Below the pieces are notes generated by a model. The model ran no database searches. It was not told where the DNA came from and saw only the letters and a program-made list of their open reading frames with translations. A DNA stretch of 64,000 bases from Bacteroidota bacterium (GTDB lineage: Bacteria; Bacteroidota; Ignavibacteria; Ignavibacteriales; Ignavibacteriaceae), in NCBI GenBank assembly GCA_022564295.1, contig JADFLR010000014.1:1-64000 (forward strand). The letters are read 5' to 3'. A program made the position numbers and the translations under genes. Numbering within the stretch: position 1 is the stretch's first letter; every line of letters starts with the position of its first letter. Shown one piece after another: positions 9,088-16,296 of this stretch.

Positions 9088-9326
9088 ACAAAGATAAAGT
9101 TAATTGTAAAGATGTAATGCACCATATTTGTGAGTCTCTTGGTGAAGATCTCAATTCGTATAGGTGTATTGCAATTAAAAAGCATCTTGAGGAATGCTCT
9201 GGGTGCAAGAGTTATTTTGAAACGGTTGAAATTACTATAGATTACTACCGTAAGTATAACGTAAAAATGCCGAAAGATGCTCACGAAAAATTAATGAAAT
9301 TTCTTCATCTTGATGATTGCGAGTGA
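9084..9326 (+). CDS. Anti-sigma factor, zinc-finger type, soluble
   Basis: 80 aa. Contains the zf-HC2-like signature in KHLEECSGCKSYF (HxxxCxxC), the zinc-binding anti-sigma domain. There is no membrane segment, so it is a short cytoplasmic regulator rather than a transmembrane one. The ATGA overlap with the upstream ECF gene indicates co-translation and a role in holding that sigma factor inactive. The presumed release signal cannot be read from the sequence; zinc- and thiol-dependent release is known for some relatives. Confidence 0.75.
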   Translation: MNKDKVNCKDVMHHICESLGEDLNSYRCIAIKKHLEECSGCKSYFETVEITIDYYRKYNVKMPKDAHEKLMKFLHLDDCE

Positions 9327-9423
9327 GTTAACCGGATAAATAACTTAGCACAGATATTCTAAACATTTAATTACTTATTGAAGACAAATTTTATCTAATA
9401 CATCAGTAAAATGGGATAAAGGC

Positions 9424-9618
9424 ATGGTGGGTACTCTTTCTTCTCCAACATTGGATTCATTTAAAGTTGCAACACCCCCGGAATTTCCTAAATGTGTGCC
9501 GAATACACGGCTACCTGAACATATTTATGTTGCTTCGGAAAAAATTTGTTTAATATCTAATTCAGTAAAAACAAAAATAATTCTTAACCTACAAATAATT
9601 ACCCAAAACACTAATTAA
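9424..9618 (+). pseudogene. Remnant of an OsmC/Ohr-like peroxiredoxin gene
   Basis: The frame encodes SSPTLDSFKVATPPEFPKC followed by VPNTRLPEHIYVASEKICL. This matches the N-terminal block of OsmC-family proteins, which typically reads ...VATPPEFPGGxPxxWSPEHLFVAAVxxCL. After that the similarity ends abruptly and the reading frame drifts into AT-rich sequence and a stop. Key changes (the glycines replaced by KC, W by R) and loss of the remaining ~100 residues say it is a dead fragment. The family detoxifies organic hydroperoxides using two Cys, one of which falls in this block. Confidence 0.55.
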
Positions 9619-9646
9619 TAATTATTATATTAACAGGAGAATAAAT

Positions 9647-9892
9647 ATGCCAATTTTCGAATATAAATGTTCCGAATGTGAATCCAGGTTTGAGATACTT
9701 ACTAAAAGCAACGATGATAATAAAATTTCATGTCCGGAATGCGATTCATCAAGAGTAAAAAAATTATTTTCGGCTTTTAGCGCCTCAACGGGTAGTGTTG
9801 GTTATTCCGATAACAGTTGTGCTGCCGGTAATTGCAATGTAGAAGTTCCGAGTGTTAGCGGCTGTGCAAGCGGAATGTGCGGCTTAAATTAA
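9647..9892 (+). CDS. FmdB-family zinc-ribbon protein
   Basis: 81 aa, starting MPIFEYKCSECESRFE after an SD-like AGGAG. Two CxxC pairs (CSEC and CPEC) form the FmdB regulatory zinc ribbon; residues 50-81 are a Cys- and Gly-rich tail (SCAAGNC, GCASGMCG). FmdB-type proteins are small metal-binding proteins of uncertain role, once proposed as regulators. It is followed 16 bp later by the rhodanese gene, so a two-gene operon connected with sulfur or metal handling is possible. Confidence 0.85.
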   Translation: MPIFEYKCSECESRFEILTKSNDDNKISCPECDSSRVKKLFSAFSASTGSVGYSDNSCAAGNCNVEVPSVSGCASGMCGLN

Positions 9893-9908
9893 TTTCAACG
9901 GAGATTAA

Positions 9909-10307
9909 ATGAACTCAATTAATTTTATTTTTATCAGCATTATCTTATCAGCGGTAAACTTTGTCGGTTGTGCGCAAACTGCTGATGAAAATGCCATCAC
10001 CGTGGATCAATTGCGGGAAATGATGGGAAACGACTCAAATTTGGTTCTTCTCGATGTTCGCAATCCATACGAGCTTGAAGATAAATCGTTAGGTCATATT
10101 GATGGTGTGTTAAACATTCCATTGCCGGAACTTGAAAAACGATTGAGTGAGTTAGATGAATTTAAAGACAAAGATATTGCAGTAATTTGCAGAAGCGGAA
10201 GAAGATCGGGAATCGCAACTGATTTACTTGTAAAAAATGGTTTTAATGCTGTAAACGTTTTAGGTGGGATGGTACAATATCGTGCAACCGAAAATAAAAC
10301 AGAATAA
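9909..10307 (+). CDS. Rhodanese-domain lipoprotein/periplasmic protein
   Basis: 132 aa. An N-terminal hydrophobic segment ends in NFVGCAQ, a plausible lipobox, so the protein is probably exported and lipid-anchored. The rest is a single rhodanese domain: VVLLDVRNPYE-type strand, HIDGVLNIPL and the active-site loop CRSGRRS with the catalytic Cys. The family moves sulfane sulfur from thiosulfate or persulfides to acceptors. SD-like GGAG stands just before the ATG. It lies downstream of the FmdB-like gene. Confidence 0.85.
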   Translation: MNSINFIFISIILSAVNFVGCAQTADENAITVDQLREMMGNDSNLVLLDVRNPYELEDKSLGHIDGVLNIPLPELEKRLSELDEFKDKDIAVICRSGRRSGIATDLLVKNGFNAVNVLGGMVQYRATENKTE

Positions 10308-10340
10308 AAATAAGTTTTAATTTAGCAGTTCATCTAAATT

Positions 10341-10620
10341 TTATTTTGCTTTCCGTTTTGCAAACGTATCCCTGAAATTGACTTTTTGCAATTCGAGAAC
10401 TTTTTTAAGCATCCCAATTTCTTTTTCTTCTTTACCCATCTCCCGGTAAGTTAAAGAAAGATGTAATGTTGCGATTACAATTTCCGGCTGAAGCTCAAGC
10501 GCTTTAAGCATCATCTTTTCCGATTCTTCAAAACTGCCTTCAGCATATCACCCAAAAACATATTTGCAAATAATGTCTCAAACCAGTTTAATGCAACTAT
10601 TTGCCTGTTGTAAAATCCAA
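10341..10620 (-). pseudogene. 3' fragment of a tetratricopeptide-repeat protein gene
   Basis: Read on the minus strand, about 56 codons ending at TAA 10341-10343 encode a TPR-like helix pair (KALELQPEIVIATLHLSLTY, then REMGKEEKEIGMLKKVLE). Immediately upstream another coding-like stretch (NWFETLFANMFLGDML) is in a different frame, so a small deletion near 10545 separates the two. No start codon or complete gene is present. I read it as a decayed gene tail; nothing indicates what it interacted with. Confidence 0.55.
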
Positions 10621-10624
10621 GTAT

Positions 10625-10748
10625 AACATATGCAGGTAATCTGTTGATTCATACTCGCGGGGCAAAAGTTTCCGGCGGAAAAATAGTCTTCAAAGTAAAA
10701 CCTACGGGAGGAAGAATTCTATTAAGAGATTATTATGAAAAACAATAA
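10625..10748 (+). pseudogene. Possible 3' remnant of an unidentified gene
   Basis: An open stretch of roughly 37 codons, ending with TAA at 10746-10748, encodes LIHTRGAKVSGGKIVFKV followed by KPTGGRILLRDYYEKQ. The composition looks like the C-terminal beta-strand region of a real protein, yet a stop lies just upstream and there is no start. Together with the adjacent TPR fragment on the other strand it suggests a short zone of gene debris between 10.3 and 10.75 kb. I do not recognise the family. Confidence 0.3.
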
Positions 10749-10762
10749 ACTGACTAAATAGA

Positions 10763-11047
10763 TTAATCTGTTATTTCAACATCTTTCCAAAAAGCAACAA
10801 AATTTATTATATTTTCTGCTGCAGGTTTTGGATTTGGGTAATACCAGCCTGCATCCGAATTTGTTTTTCCATCAACTACAATATTATAATAGCTTGCTTC
10901 ACCTTTCCATGGACAAGTTGAACGTGTATCACTCTCGGTGAAAAATTCCCGCTTTATCGAATCTGCCGGAAAATAATGATTGCCCTCAACAATTTCCGTA
11001 TTATCACTTTCGGCGATTACCTGTCCGTTCCAAATTGCTTTTGCCAT
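10763..11047 (-). CDS. DUF427-domain protein
   Basis: 94 aa, complete. AIWNGQVIAESDNTEIVEGNHYFP, CPWKGEASYYNI and the closing NPKPAAENIINFVAFWKDVEI are the typical blocks of the small DUF427 family. These are compact all-beta cytoplasmic proteins of unproven function. The gene stands alone, flanked on both sides by gene debris. Confidence 0.9.
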   Translation of the reverse strand: MAKAIWNGQVIAESDNTEIVEGNHYFPADSIKREFFTESDTRSTCPWKGEASYYNIVVDGKTNSDAGWYYPNPKPAAENIINFVAFWKDVEITD

Positions 11048-11556
11048 AACTTTACCCGGTAATTAATTGATTTAGAGATATTAATATTAGCTTTTAATTT
11101 ATGAATTGTTAAATTTTGCGCCAATAATTTTTGCTTTAATGAATGAGAAAAGATAATTTATAGCGGTACATATAATTACACTTTTACTAATTTCAACCGT
11201 GAATATATCTAAGATAATTATTTATTTTATAATAATATAAGATTTAATGATACAAAAAAGAAAAATAAGTTTTCACTCCGGAGGGTTATATGAAAAGACT
11301 TTAACTGTTTTGTTTAAACTTATTACATTTTAACATATTATTCTTTAATCCTTCATTTACCCATAGCAATAAGATTAGGGAAAGGTGGTTGGTGGAACAA
11401 TCGGTGAACTGTTGCCCTTTGTTAATGTTTTAGTATTAGAAATAATCCATTGAAATGTTTCGATATTGACGTATACGATGGATCAATCGTAGTAGATATT
11501 AATACAAATTCATTCCAAAAGCTGCAGTTTGAAACTGGTGCATTTAATGTTGAATA
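11048..11556. other. Gene-poor stretch with one coding-like remnant
   Basis: No complete gene. From about 11420 to 11553 on the plus strand a frame encodes NNPLKCFDIDVYDGSIVVDI followed by NTNSFQKLQFETGAFNVE and a stop. It looks like the C-terminus of a lost protein, directly before the small basic ORF at 11557. The remainder (11048-11400) is AT-rich with stops in all frames and I see no recognisable site. Confidence 0.4.
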
Positions 11557-11706
11557 ATGACAAAGAAAGAGAAAATAATAGTAGAGAAAAAGAAAAAGCG
11601 AATTCCTCTTCCACAAAAACCTCCTAAAGTTGAGAAATCAAAAAAGGTTTACGACAGAAAAAAGGAGAAAGAAAAGCTTAGAAAAAAAAGAAATAAGGAA
11701 GTGTAA
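11557..11706 (+). CDS. Small, very basic hypothetical protein (49 aa)
   Basis: Starts at ATG 11557, overlapping the tail of the upstream remnant, and ends TAA at 11704-11706, seven bases before the glycosyltransferase gene. About half the residues are Lys/Arg, with a central PLPQKPPKVEKSKK and a final KEKEKLRKKRNKEV that may form a charged helix. There is no TM segment. Such short Lys-rich proteins could bind RNA or ribosomes, but that is speculation; similar PPKVE-containing small proteins occur in Bacteroidota genomes (from memory). Confidence 0.5.
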   Translation: MTKKEKIIVEKKKKRIPLPQKPPKVEKSKKVYDRKKEKEKLRKKRNKEV

Positions 11707-11712
11707 ATTTGT

Positions 11713-12525
11713 ATGCCCAGAGCAACCGTTATTGCAGCGTTTTATAATAAGATTGATTATCTGCGTTTAGTGCTTGCAGGATTTGAAAGGCAATCCGAAA
11801 AGGATTTTGAATTTATTGTTGCCGATGATGGTTCAAAGCAAGAAATAGTAAAAGAACTTGAAAGCTTATCAAAAGAAATTTCCTTTCCGTTGATACATAT
11901 CTGGCAGGAAGATAAAGGATTTCGTAAAAATAAAATTCTTAACAAAGCCATATCCACAGCAAATTCCGAATACATAATATTTATTGATGCAGATTGCATT
12001 CCGCACTCTCGTTTTGTTGAGGAACATATTTCATATTCTGAAAAAGGGAGCTGCCTTACCGGAAGGCGAGTAAACTTATCGCATAAATACACCCGGAATC
12101 TTTCACAGCAAAAAGTAAGAGATGGAATTATCGAAAAAAATAATTTCGCATTAATTATAGATGGTTTAATCGGTGAGTCGTTTTATGTTGAAAAGGGATT
12201 TTACTTTAAAAGCAGATTGCTGAGAAAAATCTTCAACAAAAAGGAAAGAGGATTGCTTGGTTGTAATTTCTCCCTCTATAAGGAAGATATGTTGAACATC
12301 AATGGTTTTGATGAAAGATACGAAGCACCGTCAATCGGGGAAGATAGTGACGTACAATTTCGTCTCGAATTAAATGGAATTAAAATTGTCTCTTTGAATC
12401 ATATTGCGGTTCAATACCATCTTTATCATCAGCTTCTTGAACGCCCACAGGAAAATCTTACCCTCTTCAACAAAATAAAAGAGGAAAAACTTGCCCTTAC
12501 ACCTTTCGGAATTAAAAAAACTTAG
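11713..12525 (+). CDS. Glycosyltransferase family 2
   Basis: 270 aa. GT-A fold start (ATVIAAFYNKIDYLRLVLAG), DDGS nucleotide-binding turn, FIDADCIP metal-binding DxD-type motif, and a galactosyltransferase-like C-terminal half with GLLGCNFSLYKEDMLNINGF and ED near SIGEDSDVQFRL. It is soluble or peripheral and probably adds a sugar to a surface glycan or lipid. No other glycan genes surround it. It is a different subfamily from the family 2-like enzyme at 4049-5377. Confidence 0.85.
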   Translation: MPRATVIAAFYNKIDYLRLVLAGFERQSEKDFEFIVADDGSKQEIVKELESLSKEISFPLIHIWQEDKGFRKNKILNKAISTANSEYIIFIDADCIPHSRFVEEHISYSEKGSCLTGRRVNLSHKYTRNLSQQKVRDGIIEKNNFALIIDGLIGESFYVEKGFYFKSRLLRKIFNKKERGLLGCNFSLYKEDMLNINGFDERYEAPSIGEDSDVQFRLELNGIKIVSLNHIAVQYHLYHQLLERPQENLTLFNKIKEEKLALTPFGIKKT

Positions 12526-12688
12526 CACGATTGTTGTAAAATATCTTATTTAATTAGGATAAATTGAAATAAAACAATAATTAATCTGGTAAAATCAAAA
12601 TATAAACTAAAAGTATTTGTTCCGTATTGATACATTCCTTATTTTACGAGATATAATATTATATATACCTAAATAATTAAGGTAATTT

Positions 12689-13135
12689 ATGTTAGATGAC
12701 ATAGACATTAAGATATTAAAGACACTTCAGAAAAAAGGCAGAACTAAAAGAAATCAATTAGCCGAACAAGTAGGACTTTCTGTTCCTTCGGTTAGTGAAA
12801 GATTAAATAAACTGGAGGAGCACGGTATTATTGAAGGTTATTATGCTAAAGTCAATAAACAATCTTTTGGTCTGGATATTATGGCGTATATTCATGTTGT
12901 TATGGATTCTTCCAGACATTATAAATCTTTGATAGCTCATGTGGACAAAATGCCTCAGATTCTTGAATGTCATTCCGTTCTTGGGGAGGGATCACATTTA
13001 CTTAAAGTTGTTGTGAGGAACACCGAGGCGCTTGAAAAATTATTAGGTGAAATTCAAACCTGGCTGGGCGTTACGGCAACTAAAACAACATTTGTACTTT
13101 CAACAATTAAAGAAACAACAGCAATCAATATTTAA
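12689..13135 (+). CDS. Lrp/AsnC-family transcriptional regulator
   Basis: 148 aa, normal length. N-terminal winged HTH (LDDIDIKILKTLQKKGRTKR, then LSVPSVSERLNKLEEHGIIEGY) and a C-terminal RAM ligand-binding domain (AYIHVVMDSS, ECHSVLGEGSHLLKVV). These regulators oligomerise and respond to amino acids. It lies 23 bp upstream of glutamine synthetase in the same direction, so it probably controls, or is co-transcribed with, nitrogen assimilation; the link is by context. Confidence 0.9.
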   Translation: MLDDIDIKILKTLQKKGRTKRNQLAEQVGLSVPSVSERLNKLEEHGIIEGYYAKVNKQSFGLDIMAYIHVVMDSSRHYKSLIAHVDKMPQILECHSVLGEGSHLLKVVVRNTEALEKLLGEIQTWLGVTATKTTFVLSTIKETTAINI

Positions 13136-13158
13136 TTAAAAAAATATAGGATAAAAAA

Positions 13159-14586
13159 ATGGCAAAAACAGTTTCACCCGAAAACAAAGTTCTTAACTTT
13201 ATTAAAAGTAAAAAGATAAAGTTTGTTGATCTTAAGTTTATGGATTTCCCGGGTCAGTGGCAGCATTTTACTGTGCCGACCAGCCAGATTGATAAAGATT
13301 CGTTTGATGACGGATACGGTTTTGATGGTTCATCAATTCGCGGTTGGAAAAAAATAAACGAAAGCGATATGCTGATAATTCCTAATGCCTCAACTATGTT
13401 TGTTGATCCGTTTGTTGAAGCACCGACAATTAGTTTGATATGTGATGTTTACGAACCCGCAACAAAAGAAAAATATTCACGCTGCCCGAGAAACATTGCA
13501 CAGAAAGCCACAGCATATTTAAAAACTTCCGGTATTGCAGATACAGTTTTCTTTGGACCGGAAGCTGAATTTTTTGTTTTTGATGATGTGAGATATGATT
13601 CACAGCCGAACCATTGTTTTTATCATGTTGATTCAGTTGAAGGCAGATGGAACAGTGGAAAAGAAGAGAATCCAAACTTAGGCTACAAACCGCAATATAA
13701 GGAAGGATATTTCCCTGTACCTCCTACAGATTCATTAAATGATTTACGAAATGAAATGGTGCTTAAACTGATTGATTGCGGAATTGATGTTGAAGCGCAG
13801 CATCACGAAGTTGCCAGCGGCGGGCAGTGTGAAATTGATTTAAAATTTGAACCGTTGGTTAAATCTGCAGATCAATTATTAATGTTTAAATATATTGTAA
13901 AGAATACAGCTAAGCTTCACAATAAATCTGTTACTTTTATGCCCAAACCAATTCAGGGTGATAACGGAAGCGGTATGCACGTGCACATTTCTCTGTGGAA
14001 AAAAGGGAAACCGTTGTTTGCAGGATCCGGTTATGCAGGATTAAGTGAAATGGCACTTTATTTTATTGGTGGAATTTTAAAGCATGCAGCATCCCTGTTA
14101 GCGTTTACAAATCCCACAACAAATTCATATAAAAGATTAGTCCCGGGTTTTGAAGCACCGGTGAATCTTGCTTACTCACAGCGTAACAGGAGTGCAGCTG
14201 TAAGAATACCTATGTACTCGTCAAGTCCAAAATCAAAAAGAGTTGAGTTCAGATGCCCCGATCCTTCGGCAAATCCTTATCTTGCATTTTCTGCTTTGAT
14301 GATGGCAGGATTAGATGGAATAACAAACCGAATTGATCCGGGTGAACCATTGGATAAAGATATATATGATCTTCCACCGGAAGAACTACAAAACGTACCA
14401 TCGACTCCCGGTTCTTTGGAAGAAGCAATAAAGGCATTAGCAAATGATCACGAGTATTTATTAAAAGGCGATGTATTTACAGAGGATGTAATTGAAACGT
14501 GGATAAATTATAAGATGGAAAAAGAAATCAAACCCATGGCTTTGCAGCCGCACCCATTTGAGTTTGGGCTTTATTATGATGTGTAA
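13159..14586 (+). CDS. glnA: Glutamine synthetase, type I
   Basis: 475 aa, the usual GS-I size. It shows [10 protein letters not shown], the metal-binding [10 protein letters not shown] (133-142), the [13 protein letters not shown]-site block, and the [18 protein letters not shown] active-site run. [10 protein letters not shown] motif places Tyr403 where enteric GS is adenylylated, so it belongs to the GS-I beta type that can be regulated by adenylylation. It makes glutamine from glutamate, ammonia and ATP. The Lrp-like gene precedes it and a terminator follows. Confidence 0.97.
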   Translation: MAKTVSPENKVLNFIKSKKIKFVDLKFMDFPGQWQHFTVPTSQIDKDSFDDGYGFDGSSIRGWKKINESDMLIIPNASTMFVDPFVEAPTISLICDVYEPATKEKYSRCPRNIAQKATAYLKTSGIADTVFFGPEAEFFVFDDVRYDSQPNHCFYHVDSVEGRWNSGKEENPNLGYKPQYKEGYFPVPPTDSLNDLRNEMVLKLIDCGIDVEAQHHEVASGGQCEIDLKFEPLVKSADQLLMFKYIVKNTAKLHNKSVTFMPKPIQGDNGSGMHVHISLWKKGKPLFAGSGYAGLSEMALYFIGGILKHAASLLAFTNPTTNSYKRLVPGFEAPVNLAYSQRNRSAAVRIPMYSSSPKSKRVEFRCPDPSANPYLAFSALMMAGLDGITNRIDPGEPLDKDIYDLPPEELQNVPSTPGSLEEAIKALANDHEYLLKGDVFTEDVIETWINYKMEKEIKPMALQPHPFEFGLYYDV

Positions 14587-14643
14587 TATTTAGCATATTA
14601 TAGGTGTCACCCTGAGCCCATCGAAGGGTAGCAATCTCAATTC

Positions 14644-14678
14644 AAGCCGCTGAGGAAATTTTTTTCGCGGCTTTTTTA
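14644..14678 (+). terminator. Rho-independent terminator after glnA
   Basis: Stem AAGCCGC (14644-14650) and GCGGCTT (14667-14673) with a T-run continuing to 14678. It lies ~60 bp after the glnA stop, behind a short interspersed repeat at ~14605-14632 containing GTCACCCTGAGCCCATCGAA, a type common in this lineage. Confidence 0.75.
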
Positions 14679-14811
14679 TAAGTGAAGGAAAAAGTTAAAT
14701 AGATTTCTTTCAATTCGGTTACTTACGCGTTGTTAAATTATCGAATACCATTATTAGCAATTCGGTAAGGTTTGCATTAAAATAGCTTCCTCTTTTGTAG
14801 CTGAGTGAAAG

Positions 14812-14830
14812 TACTTTGGTAATCAAAGTA
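14812..14830. promoter_or_regulatory. Candidate operator TACTTTG-N5-CAAAGTA, distal copy
   Basis: Perfect palindrome with 7-bp arms (14812-14818 and 14824-14830) and a 5-bp spacer GTAAT. An identical-arm copy lies at 15764-15782, in front of the operon; this one lies 15 bp beyond the stop of the regulator gene. Identical arms with unrelated spacers suggest a protein-binding site, probably for the regulator encoded between them. Confidence 0.6.
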
Positions 14831-14845
14831 TATTGTTAAAAATTA

Positions 14846-15142
14846 TTATTTCTTAATTAATTTCTCCAAACGCTCCACGTACATTTCAAAAGCAGTTCTC
14901 CCTTTTTTTGTAAGCATATAACGGGAGACAGGTTTCCTGTTTTCAAATGATTTACTAACCGCAACATAGCCGCTTTCTTCCAATTTTTTTAAGTGAGTGC
15001 TAAGGTTTCCGTCTGTAGCATTAACTTTTTCCCTTAGAAAAGTAAATTCTGCCTCATCCACAGTAACAAGCATAGCCATAATAGCAAGACGAATACGAGA
15101 ATGTATTATTTCATCAAGTTGTTGATAATTAAAGTCGCTCAT
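14846..15142 (-). CDS. Winged-helix transcriptional regulator
   Basis: 98 aa. The single wHTH domain shows IIHSRIRLAIMAMLV, then VNATDGNLSTHLKKLEESGY as recognition region and VSRYMLTKKGRTAFEMYVE as wing plus dimerisation helix. This is the short ArsR/MarR-like type (HTH_34-like) usually found next to a small membrane-protein gene. Its start codon abuts the stop of the membrane-protein gene, so the two are translated together. The flanking TACTTTG-N5-CAAAGTA palindromes are its likely binding sites. Confidence 0.85.
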   Translation of the reverse strand: MSDFNYQQLDEIIHSRIRLAIMAMLVTVDEAEFTFLREKVNATDGNLSTHLKKLEESGYVAVSKSFENRKPVSRYMLTKKGRTAFEMYVERLEKLIKK

Positions 15143-15742
15143 TTACTCTGTAATCGCTCTCTCTATTTTGAATTCTCTATATAAAAATATTCCTGGAATG
15201 ATCTGTAAAAGTATCAGCATACCAATCATTATTAAAAGCGTTTCTAAGTTTTGCATATAAAACATCAAAATAGCTCCGCCCCACCATCCAATAGATAAAT
15301 AGGAAACCCAGGATTTACCATACAAAACTCCACAAACGAGGTAACCGGTTCCAAGAAGCACTGCAATTAGGGGACTAATAATTACACCATGATAAGCACC
15401 CATAACTGTTCCGACAAAACCAAGAATTGTTGCTGATATTCCAAAAGCAATCCAAACTGCACCCATAATTTTTCCGGCAAATGTTTTAACTCTTCTTTTT
15501 CTTTCGCGCCTTATCTCAGTAACTATTGTATAAATCCATCCGAAACCAATTAAAGCGGGCCAGAACCAGCTAAGAGTTGATTCCCATCCTTGTGCTACTG
15601 AAAGGTACGTGATCAGTAATCCGAAGGATATTAATAAACCCCAGAATATTGTCCCCCTACCATCATCAATCAATATTTTCCGGCTGTCTGTCATTACCTT
15701 TTTTATAAAGGCAAGTTCTTGCTGTGCGTCTAAATCAGTCAT
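15143..15742 (-). CDS. Polytopic membrane protein, regulator partner
   Basis: 199 aa from ATG 15742, chosen because GAGGG stands at SD distance; an ATG at 15754 would add four residues. Residues ~30-190 contain six hydrophobic helices (GTIFWGLLISFGLLITYL is the first), preceded by a short cytoplasmic head. No catalytic motif is visible. The operon with a wHTH regulator and a palindromic operator in the leader suggests an autoregulated membrane module; the signal is unknown. Confidence 0.75.
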   Translation of the reverse strand: MTDLDAQQELAFIKKVMTDSRKILIDDGRGTIFWGLLISFGLLITYLSVAQGWESTLSWFWPALIGFGWIYTIVTEIRRERKRRVKTFAGKIMGAVWIAFGISATILGFVGTVMGAYHGVIISPLIAVLLGTGYLVCGVLYGKSWVSYLSIGWWGGAILMFYMQNLETLLIMIGMLILLQIIPGIFLYREFKIERAITE

Positions 15743-15763
15743 TTTGTCCCTCATTTATTAAAG

Positions 15764-15782
15764 TACTTTGAATTACAAAGTA
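15764..15782. promoter_or_regulatory. Candidate operator TACTTTG-N5-CAAAGTA, promoter-proximal copy
   Basis: Same 7-bp arms as at 14812-14830 (arms 15764-15770 and 15776-15782), spacer AATTA. It ends about 22 bp upstream of the chosen start of the membrane-protein gene on the minus strand, a position where bound repressor would block transcription or initiation. Confidence 0.65.
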
Positions 15783-15863
15783 AATATAGCATTTTTTTTC
15801 TAAGCTGTCAAGTAAAAAATTAAAACTGTGATATTCGGAAAAATTTAATTATAATTGGTATGA

Positions 15864-16214
15864 TTAGTAGGATTTGGATTCAGCAATCCATTCTTTCCAG
15901 ATTTCCGGTTCATAGCCAACGGTTGATAAATTTCCATTTCGCGCAATAGGGGTTTTTAAGAGGAGTGGATCATTTAACAATTCATCTTCAGTATTGAAAA
16001 TCATATACTCCATATTTCTTTTCTTAAACTGTTTCCCTTCCTTATTCAACAAATTATCCACAGGAATTTCCCGTTTAATATTATCAAGTTCACCTTTTGA
16101 TAAACCTTTTATAGTTAAATCTCTAAAATGATATTGAATGTTTCTTTCTTTAAAGAACCGTTCTGCCTTCTGTGTTTCTTTGCACTTTTTTGTGCCGATG
16201 ATTTGAATGTTCAT
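15864..16214 (-). CDS. ArsC/Spx-family thioredoxin-fold protein
   Basis: 116 aa. GTKKCKETQKAERFFKERNI gives the family's N-terminal Cys (CxxT here, not CxxC), followed by FRDLTIKGLSKGELDNI and LLLKTPIARNGN, which ends in the conserved Pro-Ile-Arg segment. It could be an arsenate-reductase-like or Spx-like protein; with one Cys only, the Spx/YffB-like subset fits best. It is single-gene and not near the arsenic cluster at 50 kb. Confidence 0.8.
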   Translation of the reverse strand: MNIQIIGTKKCKETQKAERFFKERNIQYHFRDLTIKGLSKGELDNIKREIPVDNLLNKEGKQFKKRNMEYMIFNTEDELLNDPLLLKTPIARNGNLSTVGYEPEIWKEWIAESKSY

Positions 16215-16296
16215 TTTTTAATCCTTTTAAACACCTTTTTATATTATACAATTAAAACTATTTTTATATTAAAACAATTACAAATTGAGAACAAAA

